Part shown: piece by piece, positions 29,102-37,655 of the stretch
Layout: the number at the start of each line of letters is the position of its first letter
How positions within the stretch are numbered: the first letter of the stretch is position 1
Assembly: GCA_002167285.1 (NCBI GenBank)
Contig: NHDG01000063.1
Location: 1-45,309, forward strand
Direction of reading: 5' to 3'
From: Planctomycetia bacterium TMED53
Lineage (GTDB): Bacteria; Planctomycetota; UBA8108; UBA1146
Length of the DNA: 45,309 nt
Notes under the pieces: generated by a model
Database searches by the model: none
Told to the model about the DNA's origin: nothing
Seen by the model: only the letters and a program-made list of their open reading frames with translations
Made by a program: the position numbers and the translations under genes

Positions 29102-30379
29102 TTACTTCGAACTCGTTTGCCGATACAACCAAACCCAACCATGGGTGTTTGATTTTTCTCGGTCAAACTCACCCATCTTCTTTGCTAGAGGCCGCCAAAC
29201 TTCGAGGACTTTCTCGATACGCTCTTCAACCTCTTTAGGGATTCCGCCCTCTTTTCCTACGTAGGAGTTGCGTACTTCGTAGGCGGCATCCAACTCTTCT
29301 GTGGCCTTCGTGTACTCTGGTAATATCTTTGCTTTCTCAGCTTCCTGCTCTGGTGTCAGAGGAGGCAGCGTGTAATACAACCACTGCACATCGCCCACTA
29401 AGAGGTCATTGAATCCATCGCCGTCGTAATCGGTGACAAAGACCTTGGTCCTTGAGCCAGCCCCCTCTGGCCCGTCCTCTTCTTTTCGCTGTTTAAATTC
29501 GGATTTCTCGATCAGGACTTGGCGATCACCATATCGGGGCTGTTCCGTTGACCCAATGTTCGGATACCAGTGAACACCTCCATATTCACTGCCCAAAACC
29601 AGATCGAGAGTACCGTTGCCATCCCAATCAGCCATATGCGCATTGCTACCTTTGACAGCAGCGCCAGCCTCTGTTTTTAAAGGGCGAGAATCACCTGCAT
29701 ATTCTGGGGAATTTCTGGTACCGATGTTTTCAAAAATTTCGACCGCCGAGGAACGAGTCCCAAGAATCAAATCGAGATCTCCGTCCTGATCCATATCCCA
29801 CGCCTCAACAGTGATGGAATATGATTTAGACTTGAGATCTTCGCCCTTTTTGTCTTTTAACCTGCGGCCTTGTAGATAACTTTGAGCTCCATTGCATTCA
29901 AAGAAATAGATCTCACCGGTATAAGAACCACTCAGAATATCAAGATCACCATCTGCGTCGTAATCCACAAACTGTGGAGAAAAGCTGATACATCACGTGG
30001 AAGGAATGGAAGCGAATTCCTCACCGGCCTTGAGGTATTCGAATCCTCGGTATTCAGGTGAAAATTTGGATCCATAATTTTTGTAGATCCTCAATCGCCC
30101 TTGGGCGTATCCACTGTCTCCTTCAGATTTACGATACTTGGCCGGAAGGCGATCCCCAGGAAAGGACTCCTTGCCAAACTCTCCGACCAGAAGATCCTTG
30201 AGACCGTCACCATCAAAATCATGAAGATACGGAGCGGCATGTCCAACGAGGACATCGATGGGCTCACCGGAAGAAATAATCCTTACTGGAGAAGCGAACT
30301 GACTCGTTAATTCCTCCAAGGGCTCTATAGACTCACCTGCTCCAGATAACAGCAGAACTACCAGGGTGATATTTACCAT
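29102..30379 (-). CDS. VCBS/FG-GAP repeat protein with in-frame TGA at 29993-29995; candidate selenoprotein or disrupted gene
   Basis: ORFs 30460..29993 and 29968..29102 are in the same frame: ...KAGEEFASIPST-[TGA]-CISFSPQFVDYDADGDLDILSGSYTGEIYFF... Both sides carry VCBS motifs. Start set to MVNITLVVLLLSGAGES (30379), preceded by a purine-rich RBS. Confidence 0.7.
29964..29995 (-). promoter_or_regulatory. Candidate bacterial SECIS element following the in-frame TGA
   Basis: Minus strand UGA-UGUAUCAGCUUUUC-[UCCAC]-AGUUU-[GUGGA]: 5-bp perfect stem (29978-29974 / 29968-29964), loop AGUUU with G at loop position 2, 20 nt between UGA and that G. Confidence 0.5.
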
Positions 30380-30492
30380 TGGGCTTCCCTTTCCACCTTC
30401 CACCACTCGACGGCATCGGCCAGCTGCAGTGGAGAGAACGTCTCCAAGGCCAAAATACACCCGGGTATGAGGTCTGTGAAAAGAAATTAGAA

Positions 30493-30569
30493 TGGCACGC
30501 CCGCCAGGACTCGAACCTGGAACCTTCGGATTAGAAATCCGATGCTCTATCCAGTTGAGCTACGGGCGC
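30493..30569 (-). tRNA. tRNA-Arg(TCT), CCA encoded
   Basis: GCGCCCGTAGCTCAACTGGATAGAGCATCGGATTTCTAATCCGAAGGTTCCAGGTTCGAGTCCTGGCGGGCGTGCCA. Confidence 0.95.
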
Positions 30570-30692
30570 ACTGATTAAGCCAGATCTGGATCCCACGAAG
30601 TATGCCTTGGTCGGTCTTCTATGGAAAGAGAAGTTGGGCGTTTCCTTCCGATCTTCCCGCTTGCACAGGGAGGACTCAACCAAATCAGCTAT

Positions 30693-31331
30693 CTACGGTT
30701 GCAGCTCAGATAGGCTCCAAGAGTCCCCGATAAGATCATACTGAACCCTGTCGTGAACCCTCCCCGGCTGGCCTTGCCAAAACTCGAACCGAACAGGGCG
30801 TAAGCAATACCCTCCCCAGTTTGGGGGGCAATCGATCTCATTCACTCCACTGGACAGCTCATGAAGTTGATTTTCAAACTCTTCCCTGGAATCCATTGAG
30901 GAGCTTTGACGCGAAACAGAAGCTGCTGCTCTCGACAGTCGTGGTCTGCTATTAAAGTATTCTTCCGTCAGCTTACGATCCGTTCTCTCTACTGCACCTT
31001 CAATACGAACTTGCCTCTGCAAGCGAGGCCAATGAGACAGAATCGCCACGCAAGGATTGCTTTCGATTTCTTTAGATTTTCTAGATGTGTAGTCGGTAAA
31101 GAAGATAAATCCTTCAGCGCCAAACAACTTCAACAAGACCATTCTCAAGGACGGAATCCCATCTGGGGTCGACGTCGCCAAAGCAATCCTGTTCGGCTCC
31201 CCGTGACCAGCCGACTCTTCCTCCAGATACCATTGACGAAATTGTTCCACAGGATCGGGGTTTACATTGCCCAGGCGAATCGAGGAATCTGCAAAATTAT
31301 AATCCTGCCGAGGAGGATAGGACTCGTTCAA
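30693..31331 (-). CDS. pdxH: Pyridoxamine 5'-phosphate oxidase
   Basis: 'RIALATSTPDGIPSLRMVLLKLFGAEGFIFFTDYTSRKSKEIESNPCVAILSHWPRLQRQVRIEG...WGGYCLRPVRFEFWQGQPGRVHDR...'. Confidence 0.94.
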   Translation of the reverse strand: MNESYPPRQDYNFADSSIRLGNVNPDPVEQFRQWYLEEESAGHGEPNRIALATSTPDGIPSLRMVLLKLFGAEGFIFFTDYTSRKSKEIESNPCVAILSHWPRLQRQVRIEGAVERTDRKLTEEYFNSRPRLSRAAASVSRQSSSMDSREEFENQLHELSSGVNEIDCPPNWGGYCLRPVRFEFWQGQPGRVHDRVQYDLIGDSWSLSELQP

Positions 31332-31512
31332 GAAAGTCCCCTTCCGTATTCAGACCCAATGAATGACAATCTGACTATAAATCCCCAGAATCTGAAACAT
31401 CTAACTTCTTCATCGATATACTTCTTGATTGAACGATTTTGGCCAAAGAGATCGCATAGAAGTCTTTTAGACGGCCTGAATATGTCCGCTGATCCAGAAA
31501 GCCAGATTCGTA

Positions 31513-32931
31513 ATGAGATCCAATAGTAAGCCATTACTCGAGAGTTTTTCTGATCTCGAGTTAAAGCCGATCCTCGCTCAAGCGATTGCCAGAGCAGGGT
31601 ACGAGGCACCGAGGCCTATCCAAGCCCAAGCCATCTCTCCAGCTCTCGAAGGCCGAGACATCCTCGGACTGGCACAAACGGGTACCGGTAAAACAGCGGC
31701 ATTCGCCATTCCCTCCATAGAGTCACTTCTCAGAAAAAGAGGAAAAAGCCCAAGAGTCCTCGTGATCGCCCCTACTCGGGAACTGGTCTCTCAAATTGAC
31801 GACGAGTTCAAAAAATTAACCCGAGGGGCACGACTGAAATCGATGACGATCTACGGCGGGGTCTCTGAAAAACCACAAATTGAGAAGTTACGTAAACACC
31901 CAGACATCATTTGCGCATGCCCGGGAAGATTGCTCGACTTAATGCAACAAGGGCATGTGGACCTCAGTTTCATTCGTAAACTGGTCCTCGATGAAGCTGA
32001 TCACATGTTTGATATGGGCTTCCTCCCCGACATTCGTCGGATACTTAAAGAGTTACCAGAAGATCGTCAAAATCTCCTCTTCGCAGCAACGATGCCCAAA
32101 GAGATTAGGAAACTGGCGCAACAAATATTGAGAGATCCATTCGTGGCAGAAATTGATCACTCTGCACCAGCAAAAACGATTGAGCATGCTCTGTATCCTG
32201 TTCCCGAAAAACGCAAGATCGAACTTCTGAGAAAGCTTCTTAAAGAAAGCTCTTTTGCATCGGCCATCGTATTCACCCGTACCAAACGACGAGCACGACA
32301 ACTGGCTGAGAAACTGGGAAAAGACGGCCATAAAGCCGTCGCACTCCAGGGAAACATGTCACAAAACCAGCGCGACAGAGCGATGACGGGTTTCCGCAAG
32401 GGCCAATTTAATATTTTGGTCGCTACCGACATCGCAGCTCGGGGAATCGATGTAGAAAGCGTATCCCACGTCATCAATCTGGACATCCCCAACACCGCTG
32501 AAGCCTACACTCATCGAATTGGCAGAACGGGAAGATCAGAACGAGAAGGCAAAGCGATGACCTTTGTGTCTTCGGCAGACATTGACATGGTCATGGAGAT
32601 CGAAAAAATCATCGGTAAAAAAATCGAGACGATTCGAACCCCCGGGTTTGAGGCTCCTGATTTCGAACGCCCCAAGCCAGGCCATAGAAAACCTCAAAGT
32701 CGCAGACCTCAACCACGTAAAGAAGGAAGCAGGAACTCCACAGGGAGAAGAAAAAAACCGCGCTCTTCATCGGAATCGAGCTCTCCCTCAAGGAGGAGAA
32801 GAAACACCTCCTCTCGTACAAAGAATAATGCTGAAGGTTCAAGTAGTCCCTCCCAAAGAAGAAGGTCCAACAGCGGGAGGAATTCGAGCTCTCAAAAACG
32901 ATCTTCCCGATCTCGCCATTCAGCAAGTTAG
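31513..32931 (+). CDS. DEAD-box ATP-dependent RNA helicase with basic Ser/Arg-rich C-terminal tail
   Basis: Q-motif region, AQTGTGKTAAFAIP, PTRELVSQI, VLDEADHMFDMGF, ATMPKEI, ATDIAARGIDVESVSHVINLDIP, HRIGRTGRS. Confidence 0.96.
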   Translation: MRSNSKPLLESFSDLELKPILAQAIARAGYEAPRPIQAQAISPALEGRDILGLAQTGTGKTAAFAIPSIESLLRKRGKSPRVLVIAPTRELVSQIDDEFKKLTRGARLKSMTIYGGVSEKPQIEKLRKHPDIICACPGRLLDLMQQGHVDLSFIRKLVLDEADHMFDMGFLPDIRRILKELPEDRQNLLFAATMPKEIRKLAQQILRDPFVAEIDHSAPAKTIEHALYPVPEKRKIELLRKLLKESSFASAIVFTRTKRRARQLAEKLGKDGHKAVALQGNMSQNQRDRAMTGFRKGQFNILVATDIAARGIDVESVSHVINLDIPNTAEAYTHRIGRTGRSEREGKAMTFVSSADIDMVMEIEKIIGKKIETIRTPGFEAPDFERPKPGHRKPQSRRPQPRKEGSRNSTGRRKKPRSSSESSSPSRRRRNTSSRTKNNAEGSSSPSQRRRSNSGRNSSSQKRSSRSRHSAS

Positions 32932-33077
32932 AGGCCTTGAATCAACGGCCTCCTGACCCCTACTTAGCCGCGCCTCCTTGCATTTAGCAATTCAATAATC
33001 CAAGCCCGGTGGCCTTCACAAATCTCCCGACTGCTGATAAAGTTTTTTAAACATTCGGCAAGGGAGCCCTTCTCATA

Positions 33078-34094
33078 ATGCGTATTTGTCTTTTGACGAC
33101 TCAGGATCTCGACGCGGAGCCATTTCCAGAAGACGATTGGCCCTGCGATCCCAGACCATTCTTTCCTGAAGCTGACTGGCACGTCGCAACATTAGTTGGT
33201 AAGCACGAAAGCGTTCTTCAAGTTGAAGAACTCATCTCCCAAGGGTTTGATCTATATTTCAATCTCTGCGATGGGGCTGCCGATCAAGACATTCCCGGTA
33301 TCGAAGTCATTCAAACTCTTGAAAAACGAGGAGTTCCATTTGTTGGTGCTTCCTCCGAATGCTACGAGCCGACACGGGAAGAGATGAAAGAAGCATGTCG
33401 GAAGCAAGGAATCGCGACACCTCGCTACGTCTTTGCCAAAACTCCTGAAGAGGTCGAAACCGCAGCGGAATCGCTGACATTCCCACTCTTTGTCAAACAC
33501 TATAGCAGCTACGCCTCAGTAGACATTAGCAGGAGATCCAAGGTTCAGACTCCTGCAGGGCTTAGAATCCAGGCGAAGAAAATTATTTCTCGCCATGGTG
33601 CAGCCTTGATAGAGGAGTACATCGATGGAATCGAGTGCACTGTTTTGGTCGCAGAAAACCCGGATGACCCCACCAATCCGACCACGTACACCCCTGCCCA
33701 ATATCGATTCCCCAAAGGGGAAAGCTTCAAACACTCCGACATGAAGTGGGTCGATTATGACGGTCTTTCCTCGTTCCCTGTTGAGGATCAGGATCTAGCC
33801 CAACGTCTCAGGGATGAATCTGCTCGCTTTTTTGTTGAGTTAAATGGTGCAAGCTTTGGACGCTGCGATATTCGAGTGGCCAAGGATGGAACCCCCTACA
33901 TGCTGGAATTAAATGCCAACTGCGGCATCTATTATCCTGAAGCCGATTGGGGAAGTGCAGATATCTGCCTCTCACTCGACCCGGAAGGTCATGAAGGGTT
34001 CACTCGTCAATTGGTTGCTGCAGCATTTGCGAGACATACCAGAAAGTGCAGCACCGAAGACGATTCCTCCCAATGCAAAGCGACCGAACCCTAG
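33078..34094 (+). CDS. ATP-grasp protein, D-alanine-D-alanine ligase-like
   Basis: 'FDLYFNLCDGAADQDIPGIEVIQTLEKRGVPFVGASSECYEPTREEMKEACRKQGIATPRYVFA...LIEEYIDGIECTVLV...CDIRVAKDGTPYMLELNANCGI'. Confidence 0.85.
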   Translation: MRICLLTTQDLDAEPFPEDDWPCDPRPFFPEADWHVATLVGKHESVLQVEELISQGFDLYFNLCDGAADQDIPGIEVIQTLEKRGVPFVGASSECYEPTREEMKEACRKQGIATPRYVFAKTPEEVETAAESLTFPLFVKHYSSYASVDISRRSKVQTPAGLRIQAKKIISRHGAALIEEYIDGIECTVLVAENPDDPTNPTTYTPAQYRFPKGESFKHSDMKWVDYDGLSSFPVEDQDLAQRLRDESARFFVELNGASFGRCDIRVAKDGTPYMLELNANCGIYYPEADWGSADICLSLDPEGHEGFTRQLVAAAFARHTRKCSTEDDSSQCKATEP

Positions 34095-34102
34095 AAGCTC
34101 CA

Positions 34103-35869
34103 TCAGGGGCACGCAGCGCCGTAGCTTTCACAGCCGAGTAGAGCACCCTCAGGATCAGGTCCACAACCGGGAAACGGCTCAGCAGGTAAAGCTCCGCCGC
34201 TAAATAACGCTGCAAGCTTGAATACCGCATCTGCGATATTTACGATCTCATCGTCATTGGCATCGCAAGCGTCATCGCAAGACACCGGTATTTGGCCGAA
34301 GAGATAATTCAATGAAACGATGGCGTCAGCAATGTTAAAGATCCCATTGCCACTGCAGTCACCTCTTACAAAGTCAGAATCCTGACATTCATCAGGGATT
34401 CCATTTTGATCCTGATCTTGACTTTGACCACTAGTGACATCGCAAACATCTAATGTCCCATTTCCATTGCAATCCAAACCACTTCCAGCAGTGATCTGAC
34501 AACTATCGAGGGCTCCATCCAAATCACAATCGATCGTTGGATCCAGAGCGATAGCACACTGATCGATCCCCCCGTCTTGATCACAATCTACTGCGACACC
34601 GGAGTTGATTGCGCAATCGTCTGGGAACCCGTCAAGGTCACAGTCAACAGCAGATCCCGCTGCAACCTCGCAGCTATCCAAAAGGCCATCTTGATCACAA
34701 TCGGTGGCGATTCCCTGGTTGACGGCACACAAATCAGGAAACTCATCCAAATCACAATCTGCTGCAGATCCAGTAGCGATCTCACATGAATCCAAAAGCC
34801 CATCTTGGTCGCAATCCCCTGCAACTCCCTGGCTAACCGCGCAAGAATCTAGCAATCCATCAAGATCACAATCCTGAGCACTACCCGAAGCTAATTGGCA
34901 TACGTCTAAGGAGCCGTCTAAGTCACAATCACCCGATTGCAACTGGCATATATCTGGAATCCCATCCCCATCGCAATCATCCACGGCTCCGTTTGCGATA
35001 GAGCAGCTGTCGGGAATCCCATCCATATCGCAATCCTGCTCCTGGGCTTGTGCCACTTCACAATCATCAGGAATCCCATCGAGATCACAATCTTGACTTA
35101 ATCCATCGGCAATAGCGCAGGAATTGAGTGTTCCATCAAGGTCACAATCCAAGTCAGGTTGGCAGACATCAGGAATCTGATCCGAATTACAATCCAACTC
35201 ACACGAATCCGGGATCCCATCTTGATTACAATCAGGTGCGGTCGAACTGTAACCGCACTCATCTGGGACACCATCGAAATCACAATCTTGACTGGTTCCA
35301 TTTTGCAAATCTTCGGCATCAGGAATGCCATTGAGATTGCAATCGGTGATGAATTCGATGGTCGCCGTGCTTGTTACTGGAACAACTTCTATTCCAGCCA
35401 TCACCACTAAAATCTCGACTGCAGGAGTGTGAAGATTTGCGGAAAACTGGAGCTGAGTTGTGCCCGCTGCATTGGGATTGACATCGTAAGTTGCAATGAT
35501 CAATTCCCGATCCGTGCCCGCAACAAGATCTGTGATGGGTGGAATCAGATCGAAGAGGCAACCAACGATGAATCCGCCTCCACCGATGGGCTCCATATCC
35601 ATCATCAAATAATCGGGAGAAACTCCCCCAAGGGTCGCATCCTCCAGATGGATTCCTCTTTCGATACTCGTCATCGTCAATAATGCTGGATCATGGGAAA
35701 CGCCGAAGGAGAACGCCTCGCAGTCCATGTCGTGATCGAGAAGGGCTCTGACGACAACTGGAAGTCCAGGGCTTGCTGTGGCGTCGGTCAGCCTCAGCTC
35801 TGCAGTTGGATTTTGCGCCTGAATCGGGGCTGCTAGACAGCAAAGCAATATCACCGACAAATACTTCAT
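34103..35869 (-). CDS. Secreted Asp/Cys-repeat protein with N-terminal possible cohesin-like domain and C-terminal dockerin-like Cys module
   Basis: Signal MKYLSVILLCCLAAPIQAQ; ~150-aa beta-rich domain; tandem DCDxDGxxDSCxxxxGxxx units; C-terminal FVRGDCSGNG...AACP. Confidence 0.82.
   Translation of the reverse strand: MKYLSVILLCCLAAPIQAQNPTAELRLTDATASPGLPVVVRALLDHDMDCEAFSFGVSHDPALLTMTSIERGIHLEDATLGGVSPDYLMMDMEPIGGGGFIVGCLFDLIPPITDLVAGTDRELIIATYDVNPNAAGTTQLQFSANLHTPAVEILVVMAGIEVVPVTSTATIEFITDCNLNGIPDAEDLQNGTSQDCDFDGVPDECGYSSTAPDCNQDGIPDSCELDCNSDQIPDVCQPDLDCDLDGTLNSCAIADGLSQDCDLDGIPDDCEVAQAQEQDCDMDGIPDSCSIANGAVDDCDGDGIPDICQLQSGDCDLDGSLDVCQLASGSAQDCDLDGLLDSCAVSQGVAGDCDQDGLLDSCEIATGSAADCDLDEFPDLCAVNQGIATDCDQDGLLDSCEVAAGSAVDCDLDGFPDDCAINSGVAVDCDQDGGIDQCAIALDPTIDCDLDGALDSCQITAGSGLDCNGNGTLDVCDVTSGQSQDQDQNGIPDECQDSDFVRGDCSGNGIFNIADAIVSLNYLFGQIPVSCDDACDANDDEIVNIADAVFKLAALFSGGALPAEPFPGCGPDPEGALLGCESYGAACP
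34106..34372 (-). other. Dockerin-like Cys module, copy F (two extra Cys)
   Basis: FVRGDCSGNGIFNIAD...SCDDACDANDDEIVNIAD...GCGPDPEGALLGCESYGAACP. Confidence 0.7.
34373..35345 (-). repeat. Tandem Asp/Cys calcium-binding-like repeats, typical unit 19 aa / 57 bp
   Basis: DCDLDGLLDSCAVSQGVAG / DCDQDGLLDSCEIATGSAA / DCDLDEFPDLCAVNQGIAT / DCDQDGLLDSCEVAAGSAV / DCDLDGFPDDCAINSGVAV ... Confidence 0.85.
35351..35803 (-). other. Possible cohesin-like (beta-sandwich) domain
   Basis: ELRLTDATASPGLPVVVRALLDHDMDCEAFSFGVSHDPALLTMTSIERG...ELIIATYDVNPNAAGTTQLQFS...VPVTSTATIEF resembles the cohesin pattern (V-x-V-x-L...F-x-L-x-Y/H-DP-x-x-L...A/P-x-A-x-x-G-x-T-x-L). Confidence 0.4.
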
Positions 35870-36021
35870 ACAGAGCTCCCGGAAACCACACTTTTAATAA
35901 TATGAGTCCAACCTCGCCTTTGATCATACCTACACAAGTACTAAAGGTGCATTCTCAACGTGGCGATAGAGACTGAATGTCAGGAAACTCAGGAGACAGA
36001 CGAGTTACCTCGGACAAAAAA

Positions 36022-36052
36022 AATGAAGTGAAGAAAATCTCTTCACTTCATT
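36022..36052 (-). terminator. Rho-independent terminator
   Basis: AATGAAGTGAAGA aaatc TCTTCACTTCATT, A-run on the left (+), i.e. T-run on the minus strand. Confidence 0.85.
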
Positions 36053-36080
36053 CTTCCTAAATCTTTCATCGTGCTTCTGC

Positions 36081-37655
36081 TCAGTTCAGGCACTCTAGAA
36101 GGTCGGGGGTTAGATCAGGACCTTCAGATAGCTCAGATGGAGCAGGCAATGGCTCAGCTCCATTAAAAAGCCTTGCTAACAGGCGCACAGAATCAGCGAT
36201 GTTGATTTCGCCATCATCATTCGTGTCGGCAGCGTCAGCGCACAAGATCACTTCATTATCGAACAGGTACTGGAGACCATTGATCACATCACTGATATCA
36301 ACAGTACCATCCTGATTGATATCACCCCTTCTGAAATAAACAGGCATCGTAGGATGATCAAATGGCGGCAGTGCGTTTTCTGCTCGTGGATCTGTCAGAG
36401 ATTCAAGAAACTCCACAAGATCGAGTCTTGCGCCCAGAGGCAAATTTAATGGTGGGGTTTGCGGTCCTTGTTCGGGATTCTGGAAATCGCCACCAACATT
36501 GTAGAAGTTGACCACGTCCAGCAAGGTTTCCTTGCCTCCGTTGTGAAAGAAGGGCGCCCGGAGTGCCACATTTCGCAATGGTGGAGTTTTGAATCGCCCC
36601 CTGTCGATTTCATTCCCTGTGACTTGGAAGCGTCCCACGTCCTCATTTTCAGGCCGCACGCCAATATCATGAAACACATTGTCGCTTAAGAAAGGGCCGC
36701 CATGGCAAGGAAGGCAGTTATTCAGAAAAACATTCAGGCCTTGCTGCTGATCCAGAGTTAGCGCATTGGGATTTCCATTGATGAACTGGTCAAATGGAGT
36801 CTGATCAGGAAGCAGAGTGCGCTCGTATGCGGCGATGGCAAAAGCAATCCGTTCAGCAGTGATATCGGGTGTTCCAAATGCCATTTCGAAAAGCGCTGGG
36901 TAATCGGGAAACTGCGCCAATGCGTTGACCATCGGTTGTGGAATATTGGTCGCAAATTGCAGAGGAATTGAAGCAATGAGCCTCGCTCTCACTTGATCCC
37001 AAGACCGGGTATCACAACCCATTTCAATCTCAGACAAAATAGGTTCCAACGCTTGCGCTTCGAGAGCACCACCTGCAGGAGTAGATCCCCCAGGTATGCT
37101 GACCGTACCCGTTTCAGGATCGATAAATTCTGGCCCAGATCTGCCATCCCAAAAAAGTCGTGGAGAGAACATCGCTCCGACCGTTGACTGGGATCTCCTT
37201 GCAGTAACCTGGCGCTCCATACCGAAGGCTCCCCCACCGAGAATAGCGCCATTACAGTCTTGAGCTTGGATGCCAATCGAACCAAACACATCATCAGCAT
37301 TACCAAAAACCCCGTCACTACCGGGATGGCGGGTTCCCTGGATCAAGCTCCGAGGGTCACTACCTCCTGCTTCGGGAAAGTGGCAAGAGCCACATGAAAC
37401 TGCACTGTCAGAGGACAACTGTGTTTCCCAAAACAGAAACTTGCCCAACAATTCCTTCTCCGGCGTACCCGGATTCTGTGGAGGCTGAGGAACTGGTGGC
37501 AGCGGAGGAATCGCTCCACCTGGTGGAGGTGGTGGCGGAGGAGGAGGTCCTTGGGAAAATCCATTTGTAGAGATACAAATCGAAAAGATGACAAAAGCCG
37601 TGACCCACGAATACTGTCTCAATTTATGAACGATTTCCCATGCCTGTAGTAACAT
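36081..37655 (-). CDS. Secreted MauG/cytochrome c peroxidase-family di-heme protein with C-terminal dockerin-like module
   Basis: CGSCH and CLPCH heme sites; 'GKFLFWETQLSSDSAVSCGSCHFPEAGGSD...LFWDGRSG...NNCLPCHGGPFLSDNVFHDIGV...FKTPPLRNVALRAPFFHNGG'; start trimmed to MLLQAWE. Confidence 0.88.
   Translation of the reverse strand: MLLQAWEIVHKLRQYSWVTAFVIFSICISTNGFSQGPPPPPPPPPGGAIPPLPPVPQPPQNPGTPEKELLGKFLFWETQLSSDSAVSCGSCHFPEAGGSDPRSLIQGTRHPGSDGVFGNADDVFGSIGIQAQDCNGAILGGGAFGMERQVTARRSQSTVGAMFSPRLFWDGRSGPEFIDPETGTVSIPGGSTPAGGALEAQALEPILSEIEMGCDTRSWDQVRARLIASIPLQFATNIPQPMVNALAQFPDYPALFEMAFGTPDITAERIAFAIAAYERTLLPDQTPFDQFINGNPNALTLDQQQGLNVFLNNCLPCHGGPFLSDNVFHDIGVRPENEDVGRFQVTGNEIDRGRFKTPPLRNVALRAPFFHNGGKETLLDVVNFYNVGGDFQNPEQGPQTPPLNLPLGARLDLVEFLESLTDPRAENALPPFDHPTMPVYFRRGDINQDGTVDISDVINGLQYLFDNEVILCADAADTNDDGEINIADSVRLLARLFNGAEPLPAPSELSEGPDLTPDLLECLN
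36084..36335 (-). other. Dockerin-like module, copy G (C1 and C3 kept, C2 and C4 missing)
   Basis: FRRGDINQDGTVDISD...LCADAADTNDDGEINIAD...ELSEGPDLTPDLLECLN. Confidence 0.7.

Noticed and set aside
34373-35345. CRISPR-like regular 57-bp periodicity
   Set aside because: Repeats are in frame, coding and divergent at wobble positions; no identical repeats with unique spacers.
36060-36083. TGA ending the MauG-like gene as a second Sec codon replacing C4
   Set aside because: Read-through gives only ECLN-U-AEAR before another TGA, the spacing does not match C4, and the downstream hairpin is the transcription terminator.
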